Shown piece after piece: positions 27,301-42,300 of a stretch of DNA of 64,000 bases (positions are counted from its first letter, which is position 1; every line of letters starts with the position of its first letter). The stretch is from Plectrocnemia conspersa (lineage: Eukaryota; Arthropoda; Insecta; Trichoptera; Polycentropodidae). The DNA is taken from NCBI GenBank assembly GCA_009617715.1, contig VTFK01000374.1, positions 62,001-126,000 of the forward strand, read 5' to 3'. The notes under the pieces are model-generated. The model was not told the DNA's origin, ran no database searches, and saw nothing but the letters and a program-made list of their open reading frames with translations. A program made the position numbers and the translations under genes.

Positions 27301-30300
27301 ATTTTCACGCTTTCCAAAAGCTCTTTTTGATTGACATATTGTCTCTTGTCTGTCTCTGTTGACTCGTGATTGACATAAATGTTACAAGTTGGCTTATTTC
27401 AACTATTTAAATAGTCAATTCGAATACAACGCAAGAAGATGTGCATAATTCAAACCTTTTACTGAAAAATTTGTTTTATCTAATTGATTTTAGCACCTTA
27501 TGTTTTTTTACGTTTCAATGAAAACAATGGTGCGCTAAGTTTATTGCTATGATAAATTATCGCTCGACCTCTGAAAAATAATCGATTATAACATTTCATT
27601 GAATTTTTTGACCTTACACTCGACGATCTGAGGTCTCTATTAGAACATTTCAGTATATTTCACTATTGTACTACTTAGCACCGATGCATATTACACTGTC
27701 TTATCTATGCATATACATATGTAAAATACGCTTTCATTTGTAGGACAATGCTCGCTATCAAATCACCCTGAAATTTGCATGTCTATATATTTTTTTATTG
27801 TGCGGTAAAATTTCATATTATCTTACGTATGTCGTGGGTCAATGTAATCTGACCGCGTGTTATCAATGTAAAGTGCACGATGTGGTCTTTCGTGCACGTT
27901 TTTTTTTTTAATATTAGAGGAAGATTCTGGTGAAGTTTATTTTTGATATATAAATGCGAAATCTTGTGTAACCCTGAGCATGGCTTATGGATTACTGCGA
28001 ATGCAATAACGCGTGGAATGAAATTGAAAAATGGTAACCACAGATTGACATGAGGCGTGTATATATTTCACGCGTTATTATCGCGATTGTGCGATATTAC
28101 ACTTGTGAGAGCGACGGTGCGCTAATAGTACAGATTTTGATTTAGAACCATAAATGCTAATATTATCTTAGATTTAGATATTTTCACTGATAATGATTAT
28201 GGGCTAAATAGATGCACTTTATTTTTGTTTGCTAATACAAGAGCAGTATTCATTAGTATTATTTTTTTCAAATAACTATAGTAAAATATATATCTAATGG
28301 AAGTAATGTGTAGCTATAAGTGTTTTATATAATTGTACAGAAGTAATGTACTAAAAAGTATGTATACATAAATATCAGTGCGTAATTCTACGTTTTGATA
28401 ACAGTGGAATAAAACCTGTTTGCGGAGCGGCTATTGTTAAATACATGTTTGCTTTATTAAGTTAACATCTATTACAATGAGATGTATCTAACTTTTTAAT
28501 TCTTATTTTATTTTTAAATATAATAAGGTGCAGTATTTTCCACATACGAGCAATAACTTGTGTACCTTTTATAGTTTTTCATCGAGACGCTATGCGCGAA
28601 TCAATGCTTCTACTTCCTACCTGGGCTCTCGTTAGAGACGACCGCAGTTGATAAACCAGACCCGAAGGTGTTGATTGTTTTTTTTTTGCGAAATACTTAT
28701 ATGGGAATGAAAAGAAGATGCGGTTGGTCGCGCTCCGCGTGTCTCAGAAAAACAATTATTATTACGTTACCGAAATAAACGTTCAATTATGTTCGATTCA
28801 CATTAACTGCTTAAGAATATTTATTATATGCTGATGACCTGAAAATATTTGCTTTCTTTACATAAAGAGTCACCGTGGAAGGGTCAATCAACTACCTTTT
28901 AGCATCTCCCTTATGCGGAGCGCGTGTTACTTTAACAATTTATTGGCGATTCTTATTTTGTAAGATACATATGCTACTTAGTAGCGTCCTCGAATATTAC
29001 TCTATTGTCTGGAATCACAGAGAAGCGAAGAAAAGTTCTGAAATATCTGTACAAAAGAAAGTACGGGTCGTATCTGTATCTGTATTCTAGTACCTTTTTG
29101 TTAATAGCTTCTATTCACTGAAGCATTATTTGAAATTTCTAAAGAGTGGTTTCGACAATCCATCCATGCGCGGTAATTTTCAGCCGTGGGCTAGAGAGTC
29201 GCGATCGCCTCCCTTTTTCTGTACGTTGCGGCCAGGACGTCAGCGCTTGCACGAGCCATTCACTTCTCAACAAGCTTATTTTCGGCAACTACTATAAGGA
29301 TCCGGAACACTTTATTCATAGTTATAGTATGAGTTAATTAAATTAAATGTTGAATAAAAGTTTTTTTTTGAAAGGCCAATTTCGAATTGGGAAATCCTGT
29401 CAAGTTAAGATGATCAGATTTGTAATAAATAAATAATGTCAATACAATTTCGAGGCTAGTAAATTCAGCTTAATTTGCATATAAGGAATATATGCTCAGT
29501 AGCGTAGCTAGGGTATGTGCCGCCCGGGGCAATCCTTAAAATGCCGCCCCCCCCCCCGACATATTTTTTTTTGCAGGGTCATAAAATCAGCATTTCTTAA
29601 AATAATAAATTGATTATTGTTAAGCTCTTGCTATTCGTAGATTTACATAAATTTTAGTATTTTCAGGGTTAAGAACCACACTAGACCAGGGTTTCCCAAA
29701 CTTTTTCAGCGACGGAACACTTGGCAAATCCGAAAACTTTGGCAGAACACTTAGCTTATTTTTTAGGTTGGGTAATTCATAATAGTATAAATAAAAATAA
29801 AAAATAAAAAATGTTAAAAAAGAAATATCATTCATTTAATAAACATAAAAATTCAAATAAATAAAACTCCTAATGACTGATGATTTTGGGTTCTTAAATT
29901 ACATTTTTTTTTATATTAGGCATAATATTGATCAGTTGTATTCTCAGTTTTTGGATTATTTTCTTCTTCGATGATAGATGTATCAGTAGAAATATTTGGC
30001 CTTTCTTTCGTCAAATTTCCTGTTTTCAACAAAAGATCCATGGGTAGTTTTTGAATAATATGTAAATTCTGTAATATTTTTTTTTTTGTCAAAATGAAAA
30101 AAATCTGTATTGTAAGCAACCAGACTAAATTAATGTACAAGAAAATCGATTCATTTTTATGCAAATTTTATTTAAATCATTTATATTTCCAAAAATATAC
30201 ACCCAATCCTGTTTTAACGCAATAAATTACAATAGTTTCAAGCTTTTTTATCAGATTTATGAACAATTTTTATGTATTAGCAAGACTAACAAATTTTTTA

Positions 30301-33300
30301 ATATACTCCAAATTTTTGTGAAATATCTATTTAGGCTCCGCGGAACACCTATTTTGAACCCGCGGAACACCAGTGTTCCGCGGAACATAGTTTGGAAAAC
30401 CATGCACTAGACGATTCCATCGCGAATATCCCGCCCCCAAGCAAGTGCCGCCCGAGGCGGCCAGCCCCCTCCGCCCTACCATAGCTACGCCACTGTATAT
30501 GCTTTTAATTTTAAGTGCTGAGATATTTTATAACAATACATAAAATAACAGACAATACTTTTAATGGTTAGAGGTAAGGGAATGTGGCACATTTACAAGT
30601 TTTAAATAATTTAGCACCTATCCTAAAAGTAGTAAATATGATAAACTGGTAAATATAATTAGTAAACAACGGCACAACTTATAAGTAGATTTCTATCTTA
30701 GATCGCACAAAAAACACTGATTTTCGCACACTTATTTACGTACATAAATGACAATGACGAACTCATTTGTCGGCGTCACGCTGAGTTTTAAAAAACTATG
30801 CAAATCGCCATATTTTTATTCGCGATTCGTCGTGCGTTATCGACGCTTATGAAATGCGTTCGAAGCTTACTTACACACACGCTTTTGTTTGATTGCCTTT
30901 TTGTTCTTATTGATTTTCTCTTTTTGCACTTATGGAGGTGGCAATTCATGCGGAGACGACCTGATCTGTTTAGGACGCAGTCTGAGCGAGTCTGATCGAG
31001 ATGGGCTGGAGGCGATACAGCTACTCCATCGGCAGCTGGACGACGACGCCAACGGCAACGTCGACCTGTCGGAGTCTGACGACGTGAGTATCCTTTTATT
31101 GTTTTATTTTTGCATAGGATTAAATACAGCATCTATTCAAGTGGAAGACATCGAATCAATCACACGTACCTTCCGCGAATTCCCAAAACACACGCGTTAG
31201 AGCGCCACAGTGACGTCACGAGGACGTTTCACGCCGGCGCCGAAATCAGTTCCACAAATACTCACAGGCGTCGCTTCATACGCCGCTGCGATCGCGGGAT
31301 CAGTTAGTCATAGATTGGATGATGCTGGACAATTACAAGATATACCGAAATGAGAACAAATCAATACAATATCATTAAAAAAAGGTTAGGTTGTTTGGTT
31401 CTATAGTAAAAGTCGGCGCGAGCGGCAGCGAGGCGCCTCCAAGATGACGCTAGAAAGAGACGGGTGAATGCTAGAAAGAGACGCGAGATGTGACATCGAC
31501 ATGGCGCCCTAATGCATGCTTTATGGGAATGCGCGTACCTTCCTTCTCTATATTATATTTATATGTTTTTTTCATCTCCATTTGTTAAACCATAAAATTG
31601 GCTTAACGTCAGGTTTCTGTCAAAGTTTGAAATATTTTTGCGCGCGGTCATAAAGTTAGTTTCACCCTCAGTTACGCCAAGGCCTCGGTCAAGTTCGTCA
31701 GCGCGTTTATAAAGTCTAATCGCACAAATATTATACAATAGCAATGTTTTATAACATTGCGCCAAATACATCTCACCGCAATGCGCGTTATTTTCGTTCG
31801 AGATATGTTTCAGTGGCGTTTTTTCTTCTACATATTTCATAGACGATGTCGTGTCAAATCATCTAAATGGTTTACGAAACGTCTTATCAGAATATGCTTA
31901 AAAAATTATGATTTCCTGCTTCCACGCCTTTGATGCGTTTCTGTTTTTACCCAAATACAAGCAAAAACATCAAAGACCAAGGTTCTCTTGGCTTTCGCGT
32001 GCGCTTCTTCTCGATTTACGACACAATAATATACAAAAAATACTTAATCCGCTTCTGCTTAACTACGGGTGTGATAATAGGGATCGCAATCTTGGGTAAA
32101 TATTTGAACATCATTTATTCCCGGCTCGGTACGGCGTCTTTATTTTTTGTCGTATCTAACTAAACACTGCCTCGGTTCTAATATTAATTGACCGTCGTCG
32201 TTTTTGTTCCGTATCGGTGACCGTGCGAGTATGCAAAGTTCGTCCTCTATTATAGAACGGAATCTAAAGTAAATACACGTTTATTTTTCCACGAGCGGTT
32301 ACCTGTAAACGATCAATCGAAGCGTAGGAACAATATTGTCATGTCCGATATAAGAACCGAGCAGAAATAATCAGTTATGCATTCAACTCGCATAAATATA
32401 TATTAATTGCGCAAATAAATAGTTTCGCGAAAAAGTATTGTGTGGTTTTCTCATTGTAGTATTCAAACTCATGAATATATTTTCCTCGAAATACGACAGA
32501 AATAAACGCGTACATATAAGTACTTGTTTATTCTCGCCGTAGTCTGCGTCACGCAGTCTCCAACTTGTCTAGAAAATCGGGTTTTCTCTTGGGATTCTAG
32601 TGACTGCTTAGCTTAATTTTTTTTCAGCTATTAACCCAAAATATCCAGCGAGAGCACGTCTCCCTGAGCGCTCGGGAGAAACACTAATGCATCTCCAATA
32701 ACATACTTAGTACTACGAGGGGTGGGGGAACCGCTCACCCGGCCGTCACAAGCTGGGTGCCCGCCCATAATGGTTGGACTCATAGGCCCTTATTACCGGT
32801 AACGGCAGTGGTGCACGTAATGGATAACACGTAGTTAAACTTCTATCATAAATACAATCAAAATAGTTAAATAATCAATTTATATGAAGAGTAGGGTTCA
32901 TTGTAATAATATTTTTTTTCATACTTTAGTGAAAATATGTTATTTTCAAAGAAATTTGAATACTGTATTCGGAGTTCTGTCGATTCCTATATTTAGTTGT
33001 TGTTCATTAGAGTAAAAAATCCTTGTTCACATAGATAATTTGATGAAAAATGACAGTGCTTTTTCATCGCTTCCTCGTGCAGGTTAAAAGACTGTAGCTC
33101 TTGACATTCAAAACGATGCTTTGCTCTCAAAGATCATTCAACCCATCTAAACATTCCAATCATATTATTTGATTAACAAATATATTCGCCCGCTTTTTAA
33201 CTATTCGTTATTCGAATATTTATCCAACTATTCGTGAAATATTTGTTCATATTCGTCGTGGAATATTTCGATTTTTTTTTGTAGATCGCAGCAAATACCG

Positions 33301-36300
33301 AACAATTTGATTTCTTTGTGTATTACAAAAACGAAGGTAGTCATTTTTTTCTTTGGTGTAAGAATGTATTACCCTTCTTTGTATTTCAAAATTTGTCTTA
33401 GTTTAAATAACATAAAGATATTAATCTTAAAACCCATGGCCATAACAACTTATAGCCAGCAAACAAAATTATGAAGAAAAACAACTATAATTGCCGAAAT
33501 TCCAGATTTTACCCATATTTCTGAGCTAATATTATGAATCTGCGGTTTTTCTCAATGGTTGATATTGATTTTTTTATCGCTTTCAAATCAATTTAAATCA
33601 CATTTAACTTTAACCTTTAAAAGTCCAAAAGCATGTACATATGTCATGTCTAAAATATTTTCAATTTTCTGAAGCCATTTTAAATGATTTGATGATAAAA
33701 TTTCCAGTAGTTTATTTCATTAGTTACTCAGAGATACTTCAATCAATATATTACTGTAAAAAGATTTAGTAATTCCTAACAATTTTATCTCGAATTGTCC
33801 AATTACTAAAACTCGTCAGTTAGTCCATCGATTAATTTTAGAAGCAATTTTTTGACCAGTCTGTGCCAACCGCTCAAAATCTAGATGTGTGATTCGTTAA
33901 ATTGTAAAAAGTTTTGTTTTTACGTTTACGTACATATTTTTTTTTAATAAATTAAATTACTGCTTTTTAATTCAATTCAATATTCAAACAATATATATTG
34001 AGAGCATTAAATTTTCAATCGTGAAGTTGATGTTGACGAATCAATTGTCATATATTTATTATTTTGTGCCCTATTATAGGTCTATAACGTCACGAGGATT
34101 AATCACGTATAATGTTTTATTTTAATCGAAATTAGTCTTTAAGATGTACAATAGCTTTTAGTGATACATTGTTGATGCTGAAAGATATCATATATATAAA
34201 GGTGATTAAAAAAAAAAAACTAATTTTAAGATAAATTATATTTATTGAATATTTGATGTATTTCATTAATTATGAATATTAATATAAATTAAATGGCCGC
34301 CTCTGTATTTTTCAGTGAAGTTCTCTTTTCAGTAGTGAAATCCAAATACATTTTCACCAGTAGATAAATACTATATCTATACCAGCGAAAATATAATTTA
34401 ACTGATGGGCGCTAATGTGCTGCTCTATAATGTATATTAAACACAATTTGTCAATTGTGAAACGTCCAGTTTCTGTTTAAATCCAAACCTAACCTTCTGA
34501 AAATTCTAAAACTAATTATAGTTTTAGAACTTTACACAAGTACTTGCAGATTGCTCCATAGTAAGTCTGGTCATGGAGCACTTATAAAATCGCGACGGCA
34601 CGATTTTATTGCTTTTGACTAGAAATTTTGACTTCTGAGAAGTGATAATTGTCGATCAAAATCAAAATTAGGTTTAATTATGCTTTATTTGATTCTCACT
34701 TATCGTAAGTCATAATATTGTTATAAAAAGTATTTATATGAACTAAATATAAATATTTGTATAAAAATAGGAAATGTAAGTGTATCATACCAATGTAAAT
34801 TACTAATATAAATGTAAACTATTTTTAAAATAAAATCGTGTTTTAAAAATAGTATTTATATATATATATTGATCATCTATGATTGGAGTTTTAAAGTTGT
34901 GCGTAATTTTCGTTTGCGCAATTTTGGTTTGCTCAATAATCACCGAACCAAATTAAAACAACGCTGTCCAACTGATGGCTCGCATTAATGAATAAATTGG
35001 TTCGCGAAAAAGAAGCTAGAAAAGGTCACCTCAGACATTTTTGTTCGTTTACAGATGCTGGTGGAAACTAAATAAAATATCACTTTAGACATTTTTCTTC
35101 GTTTACCCAGGCACAGGTGTACAAACAAAAATATCTGACGTGACCTTTTCTTAACTCCCATCAGCATCCGTAAACGAACAGAAATATCTGAATACCCCTT
35201 TTTTAGCTCCTAACAGCAAAATACTTTTTGGTATTAGGTATTTAAATACTTGCAAATGAAAAAATGGCCCGTGGGCTAAGAGTAGTTGGACAGCGCTGAT
35301 TTAATTTAAAGTATTAAAAACTCGATGCTTTATTATTTTAAAAATAAAAATACATAGTCCTGATATTTTTATTGTGTTTTTATACCATAAAATTATGTGT
35401 GTATGAACCTGTATTTTTATTCAAACTATTTTTCGATTCTTCGTAACTACAAATTTTTTCGAATATTTTATCGTTTTCTATTCGATATTCGAATGGTTAA
35501 AAATAACGAATATTTCGAAACTCAACTCAGCTGATCAAAGTCTAGAAAGAAATTAGAGAACTGCTCTTTGAGTTTAGTTAGATGACTTATAATTTTGTCC
35601 TTGATTTCAATAAAAGATCATACGTTCTCTCAGAATCAAAGCTTATTTTAGAAAGGCAACTATCTTTTTCTGTTTTACTTCCTGTCACCAATATTTAAGT
35701 TTTGCTCCAAAGGCTGATACTATTTCTTGTATTTTTTTTCAGGGCGTTCACACGCACACTCATAAATTGCGTCTCAATTGATATAAAATAGTACATATAT
35801 TCATACATCACTTAATTTATACCCACTTTGTGGTATTTTATCCTGGTTTCCCTGACCATTGCTTTTAGGCCCTCCGCACACGGAGCAACTGTTTTTCAAC
35901 TCGAGTTGCAAACCAGTTGCGTGTGCAACTATTTGGTGACCGCGTCCGTGTACAGGAGTGTGTGTCCGCACACGAGTCGACTAAAACCAAACCGATTTCA
36001 AATCAGTCAGCAACTGGTTGCATGCGATCTTTTTTTTTTTTTTTCCTAGTCACAAAACAGTTGCGCTGCATGGTTGCACTTGTCTTCACAAAAAGTTCAA
36101 GAAATGAGTGAAGCGGCCAAGTCGTAGATTGTCGATTGTCGAATGCTATAAACTTTTTGTCTGTTTGATTCAGTTGTTCTGCTGCTACAAACAGATTTGA
36201 CTTGATATTTCTCTGTATATAGGGATGACATCAATATTCCCTGCTCTAATTTTTTAATAGCCAATAAAGTCTTCTTCATCTGAACTACTACTTGACATTT

Positions 36301-39300
36301 TGCGAAAAACAGCTTTGTGACTATAAACTTATAGAGAACTTTGCTCAAAATAATCCAGAATCAGTTGCGCTCGTGTGCGGTGTGAGGTTTTAATTTGATT
36401 GCAAACTGGTTGTGTGTGTGACTAGTATGCAACGAATTTGCAACTAGAGTTGCAAAACAGTTGCTCCGTGTGCGGAGGGCCTTAGATGGACCTGGCCTGA
36501 CGTGGAAGTGAAAAGTTTATGCTTTCTGGGGCTTCTAAGAGTCGTATCGGTCGACACTAAACGTAACTCCGCTTGATGCAAGTTAGGTTAAACATGCTTA
36601 TTACAAGCCAGAAGCCGTATATACCATTAAACCTGTCAAGCTTATATATAATTTGAGAATTAGTAGAAGTCCAACGCCGCCGATTCGAAGCAGAAACACA
36701 CTATTACTTTGTAATAAATATCTGCGTACAATTAAAAAAAAAAACAGTAAAATTTCCAACCATGTAATATTTATGCATGTACAACGCATTCCTTTGTATT
36801 TGGCGCCGACCATCGCATTATGCATGTAGTGCATTTTTGCAAGTGCTTTTTAGCCGTTTAATAAATGTCCACTTTGTTACGCACGTTTGAATAACGCTGA
36901 CAAAAAATCGTCTTTTTTTAACAACAATCACTGAATAGTCCCGGTGGTTACCCCAGTTTAATTTTTATCTTCGTTTTGTTGATATACGAGTATATACCAG
37001 TTTGACGTGGAGCTTAATAATGTGACCAGATTTTAGGGGATCAAAGGAGAAAACAAAAAATCAAAGTGGAAATAAAATCAGATCAAAAGAGGACTCGAAA
37101 AATAAAAAGGTTTATTGCTGCAGGAGCTTAAAAATAACAAAAAGTTTTTTTTTTGAAAAAAAATATCCAGAGAGAGCTAAAAAAACGTCATTTCAGAAAT
37201 TTTTATCAAATGCCATCTCCAAAATTTTTTTAATGAGAATTTGTTACGGGAACTCAAAAAAAAAGTCTTTTTTGAAAATTTTTGTTCAAAGAAGACAAAC
37301 ATTTTGAGGAGAATAATCCTCCTCAAAAGAGGACGTCTGGTCACATTATGTTTATTTAAGTTTATCGATGTACACGGATATTTATTGTCTGAAACCTATC
37401 TTTCATTTTTGTATGCGTCCTGTGTTTCGCTTTGCGTCATATTTCGTGAAACCTATCTACCGTACAAATCGAGGGATAGGTGAACTAGTATCGTATACAT
37501 TAAAAAATAACAGAGAATACATAAATTATCTGTTTTAAACATGAAAATACGAGACAATAGTACGCTAACCGATTCGCGTATTTTCGAGATATTTAAACAT
37601 TTGCAAATTACTTTCAATTTTTTATAATTTGTAACTAAAATACAATTTTGTTGTAGGAATCATAATTGAAATGTTGAAAAAACAGACGTATATTTTATTT
37701 TATGTATTTACATCTTTAATATACATTTCTGTTAGTTTTTTGACAGCTAACTCCAGTTGAATCGATCAGCAATGTATCTTCCCAAAGTTATTTTCGATTA
37801 AATAAAACACCTGTTAACATGCAGTCAAAACACATTTAGGGGAAGAACGTGTGATCATGTTCGTAGTTTAACACTCTCTGTAAATTATATATTAAGTGCA
37901 ATTAACATGTTCTTAACTTGTTGGTTCTATATGTTCTAGATGCATTTGGCATGCGATGTTTATTTATTTAAAAGAACACACGCCACTTGGTGCTATTAAT
38001 ATTACATTTCATTTTTGACAAAATTGTCAGTTAACACGTTCTTTTTTCATACATACATACATAGAATACTGAATTCGTACGCTAGTAACTGTGAAATTTG
38101 TCTTTCTAAAGTCATTTAATCAAGGAAATTTTATTCGTTGAATTTATGGATTTATATATTATATTATTTGGATCCAAGTTGATTATTTTGGCTTCATTTT
38201 GTTTACAGTTATATTCAATCTTAAAATGGACAGTGACACACAACATACTCCACTATTACCAGGCTTAAAATATTATGCTCGATTGATTTCAATGTGGGAT
38301 GTTTCTTAAGTGAAAAGGCACATGCATATAAAAAATGTATTATATCGTTGTCTTCCATAACTAACTACTGAATATTTTTTAATCTAAAAAACAGACATTT
38401 GTCAATATATTAAAATCTCGAAAATGTTTAATGTACTCCAAAAATTTAAAATATTTAGAATGAGCAAGTCAGCAGAAATTAACTTTGTACGGATATAAAT
38501 CCAATTTTCCGAGCTTTTCGAGTGAAATCACATCATCCGAAAAAGAAAACCTAACACCCACCGATTCGTTGACACTCCAAAAATACATTTGTAGCTCGTC
38601 ATTTCGCTTTTTTTGACTTTTCCCAATTTTTGTTGCATTATTCACTATTTTAAATTAGTAGGCGTTGATTTTCGACGACAAATAGTTTCTAGCAAACGTT
38701 CCGCGACCTTCTCTGGTTTTAATTGCCGTTAGCAATTAATCGTTCATCGTGTACTACTGATGATGAATGATGAGACAAGCTTGTGACGTGTTTTTAAAAT
38801 CGATCAAATGTTCGCACAACGATTGCTCTAGAAATCTGAGATGGATGATATTGATTTTTATTTTTATTTTCAGTTCCTCCGGGAAGAATTGCAGTACGAT
38901 TCCGGATATGAGAGGAGGCAGCAAGCGTTCCATCACAATGATGACATGCACATATCGGCGAAGGAGCTTTGGGAAGCATGGCTTCGATCTGAGGTTATAA
39001 TAATATAATATATAATATGAATACACAAATTGTTGCACATATTTTCTTATAAAAATAGAAATTGATTTTAATTATCTGAATATGTTTAGCTAATTTATTT
39101 TATTGTGAGTGCTCTGTACTGTATCTTTATCAACATGGGTTAATTGACGGAATGTTTTCAATATACCCATCATAAAAAAATGTTACTGTTTAATGTAGCT
39201 CAGCTGTGAGTAATTAAGCTTTGTAATTAACTCATAAATTTAAGTTTTCAACAAATAGTTAAGATTATGAATTATATTTTCTACATAATATTAATCATTA

Positions 39301-42300
39301 TAATTAATTGTCTTGTATTCTCATTTCGCTGTGAAAGCGTATGTTTTCCCAACGAAATAAGAATTTTTGTTTTCATCAGTAAATATAAAATGTGTGCTTA
39401 ATGTCAAGGTTTTTTCGCTACGCATGTTTTAATTTATCCATATTTTATAAGCATCACAATGTGTTTTAACCTTTCGGAAGAATAGTTTATGTATGTACAT
39501 GCGGTAGTACATTTACGAAGAAATCGTGCCATGCTGATTTTTTAATTCTATGCCAGATTTTCTTGGCGTTTTTCCAGCATTTAATACTCTATTATATTGT
39601 CAGAGATAAAGATGAGACAGGCAGCGATATCGATAGCCAAAGTGTATTTTCTAAAATTTAGTATATACAAGTGAACATTGTTAATGATAGTAATAAAGTC
39701 AGTTTTGATTCACCGTATGTATATAACATCGCGTATCGTCAATTGAACGCACTCGAGTCAATTGATCGATCGACTTATTAATTTGTCGATGGTGTATTTA
39801 TGAAAGAGAATGTCATGTCGAATACGAATGTTCGTATATTAATCAATGGTGTATTTTTGGATGCCTAATTGGCCAGTGTTACATTGTTATACGCAAGCGT
39901 AGACAACGTTATTGTTATAACTCGAGCATCCGTATAAAAATACTGTTCTAATTAATGCGAGAAAATGTATCTATTACATCATTTTTACAGTTTTATTTTT
40001 ACATTAAAAATTGTCATATACGCCTTGCAAACTAAACACACATGTTTAATGCTTAGTGCCAAGTGTATAATTAGAGATCGAGAAAAAGTATGCCTACCTA
40101 TGATAAATTCCGATGAAAAAGTAATTTTAATTTACTTATATTGGCTAAAACTTAGTTATTTTTTGCTTTCAGGTGCATAACTGGACAGTCGAGCAAACTA
40201 CCGAATGGTTAGAAAAGAACGTAGAGTTGCCGCAGTACATGAAGACTTTCGTTCAACATAAAGTCACTGGTGCTACGTTGCCCAGGTGATTAACTAAAGA
40301 AATATTGAGTTAATTTAATATATTTTGTAAAATTATGACGAAATGTATTAAATAACAAGATTACTATCAATATAATGTCAATTTTTAAACAGTAATATTA
40401 AAAAACAATGTATTTATGTTGATCTTAGATTGGCTGTACACAATATGCAATATCTCAGCGGAGTATTGGGAATCAAAGATCCCATACATAAGCAGAAGAT
40501 TGCTTTAAAAGCCATGGATGTGGTTTTATTCGGCCCCCCTAAAGGTAATAAATCTTATTATAATTATTTTCTTAATGATTTAATTTTAGGCAATAAATTA
40601 AATGTTTAATGTGTTATGTTAATATCAAAGGGTCTGTAACTTTTAATGTTATTTTTTAATTAATTTTTTGACTTCTATTCTATTTTAACCTTTTGATCGC
40701 GTATGACACTTATAGAAGTCTTCAAGATAATCGACAGTATGCATTGGGCACTAAATGTTTCATGAACTTTTGAGCCTTGTAATATGTTTTTTTTTTATAT
40801 AATTTAAGATTGAAAAACACTAATTTATTGAAATAATATTTAAATAACTAATGGCATAAATAAGTGTTCCCAGTAGAATTTTCAAAAAATTAGTTTGGTC
40901 TTAAACTTTTGACCGGTAATGTATATATTACTACGTATGAAAAAGATGAAATCATAGCGTTGCATTAAAATATAACTAACCGTTTATTTAAAAAACATAA
41001 CATTTAATAATTATTGCTCCAGTAAATATTTTAGAAGTTGAAGTTATTTACTATCTAATGTTATTATATCAGCGATTTGGTTTATGATTCTCGATGGAAT
41101 TCATTAACCAGAACGATATACCAGTTTTATGCTGACTTATACCTGAAAGTCTTGGGTTCGAATCCATATGAACCCTTAAACCTAGCGGTTTTTTTTAGTG
41201 ATTATTATATAACTGTAATTCCAATCTACATTCACATATTAGGTTTTCCCAGATTTTCCTAATCTCGATTATGAATATCGTATATGAATAATTCAAATAA
41301 AATAAATGCATAGTGACATCTATTGATTATAAGCTGTAATGATCGTTTATAATTATTATGATAGATGTTCCCGATTTTCATTCTCTGCTTTCAGTCTAGA
41401 GTGCCACTGCTTACTTAGTAGTTGTTGATTGTTTTCACCCGTATGTAATGCAGTGGGCTAAAAACTGTCTTGCAATGGTATTTTTTGACATGTCATTTTT
41501 TTATTTTATAATAATATTCCTTAAACTTCGAAGAGTAACATAATAAAAAAATAATATTAGAATAATCTATAAAGGCTTTTAAATAATACTTGGCCAGAAA
41601 ACTATCAAAAATTGATAAAATTTTATGCATATTAAAGCCAAGCGCATGATCTCCCGATTAATTAATTTTCTCAAATTCTTAGTTGATTTGAAGCTTATTA
41701 TTTTCAAAGCCACGTATTATATTTTTATGATATAACACAGATGGTTTCTTATGATTTTTTTTAATTTCTGCAATTTTTTTAATTGTTAGTAATTGCACTG
41801 TGCGCTGAAACTACTTCCTGTTTGTTACACAGACTATTCGTATTTTTTTAAAGTAAAATTATATAAACTAGTTGAAATTGTACGATATTACTGCTAATGT
41901 ATTGTGATTCACAAAGTATTTGATAAGATATAAAACCTTTCTGATATACTTAACATGTGAAGTGTATGTTTTAATTATGGTTCAGAGATTTAATATTAAT
42001 ACAATTATTAAACGTTACATTTTCACTAAAATCATAGTTTTTAAATGCGAATATTGCTTTCAGTGTGTAAATTTGAAAGAAAATATGTAAATATAATATT
42101 TTCAACTGAACTTTGCATATTTTTCTATTTAAAAGTACTTATTTTAATGGCTTTGCTCCATTTTTATTTTACAATATTGCTTTTTAAAATTAATATTAAA
42201 TTTACATAAATTAGGATTTTGATAAATTTGTACATGAAACACATACCCACACACACTTATCAAATTGTGTTTTAATGGCCATAGCAAACATATTTTTTTG

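Noticed and set aside
31559..31840. 93-codon minus-strand frame in STIM intron 2
   Set aside because: No recognisable motif, splice partner or homologue; cannot be told from chance.
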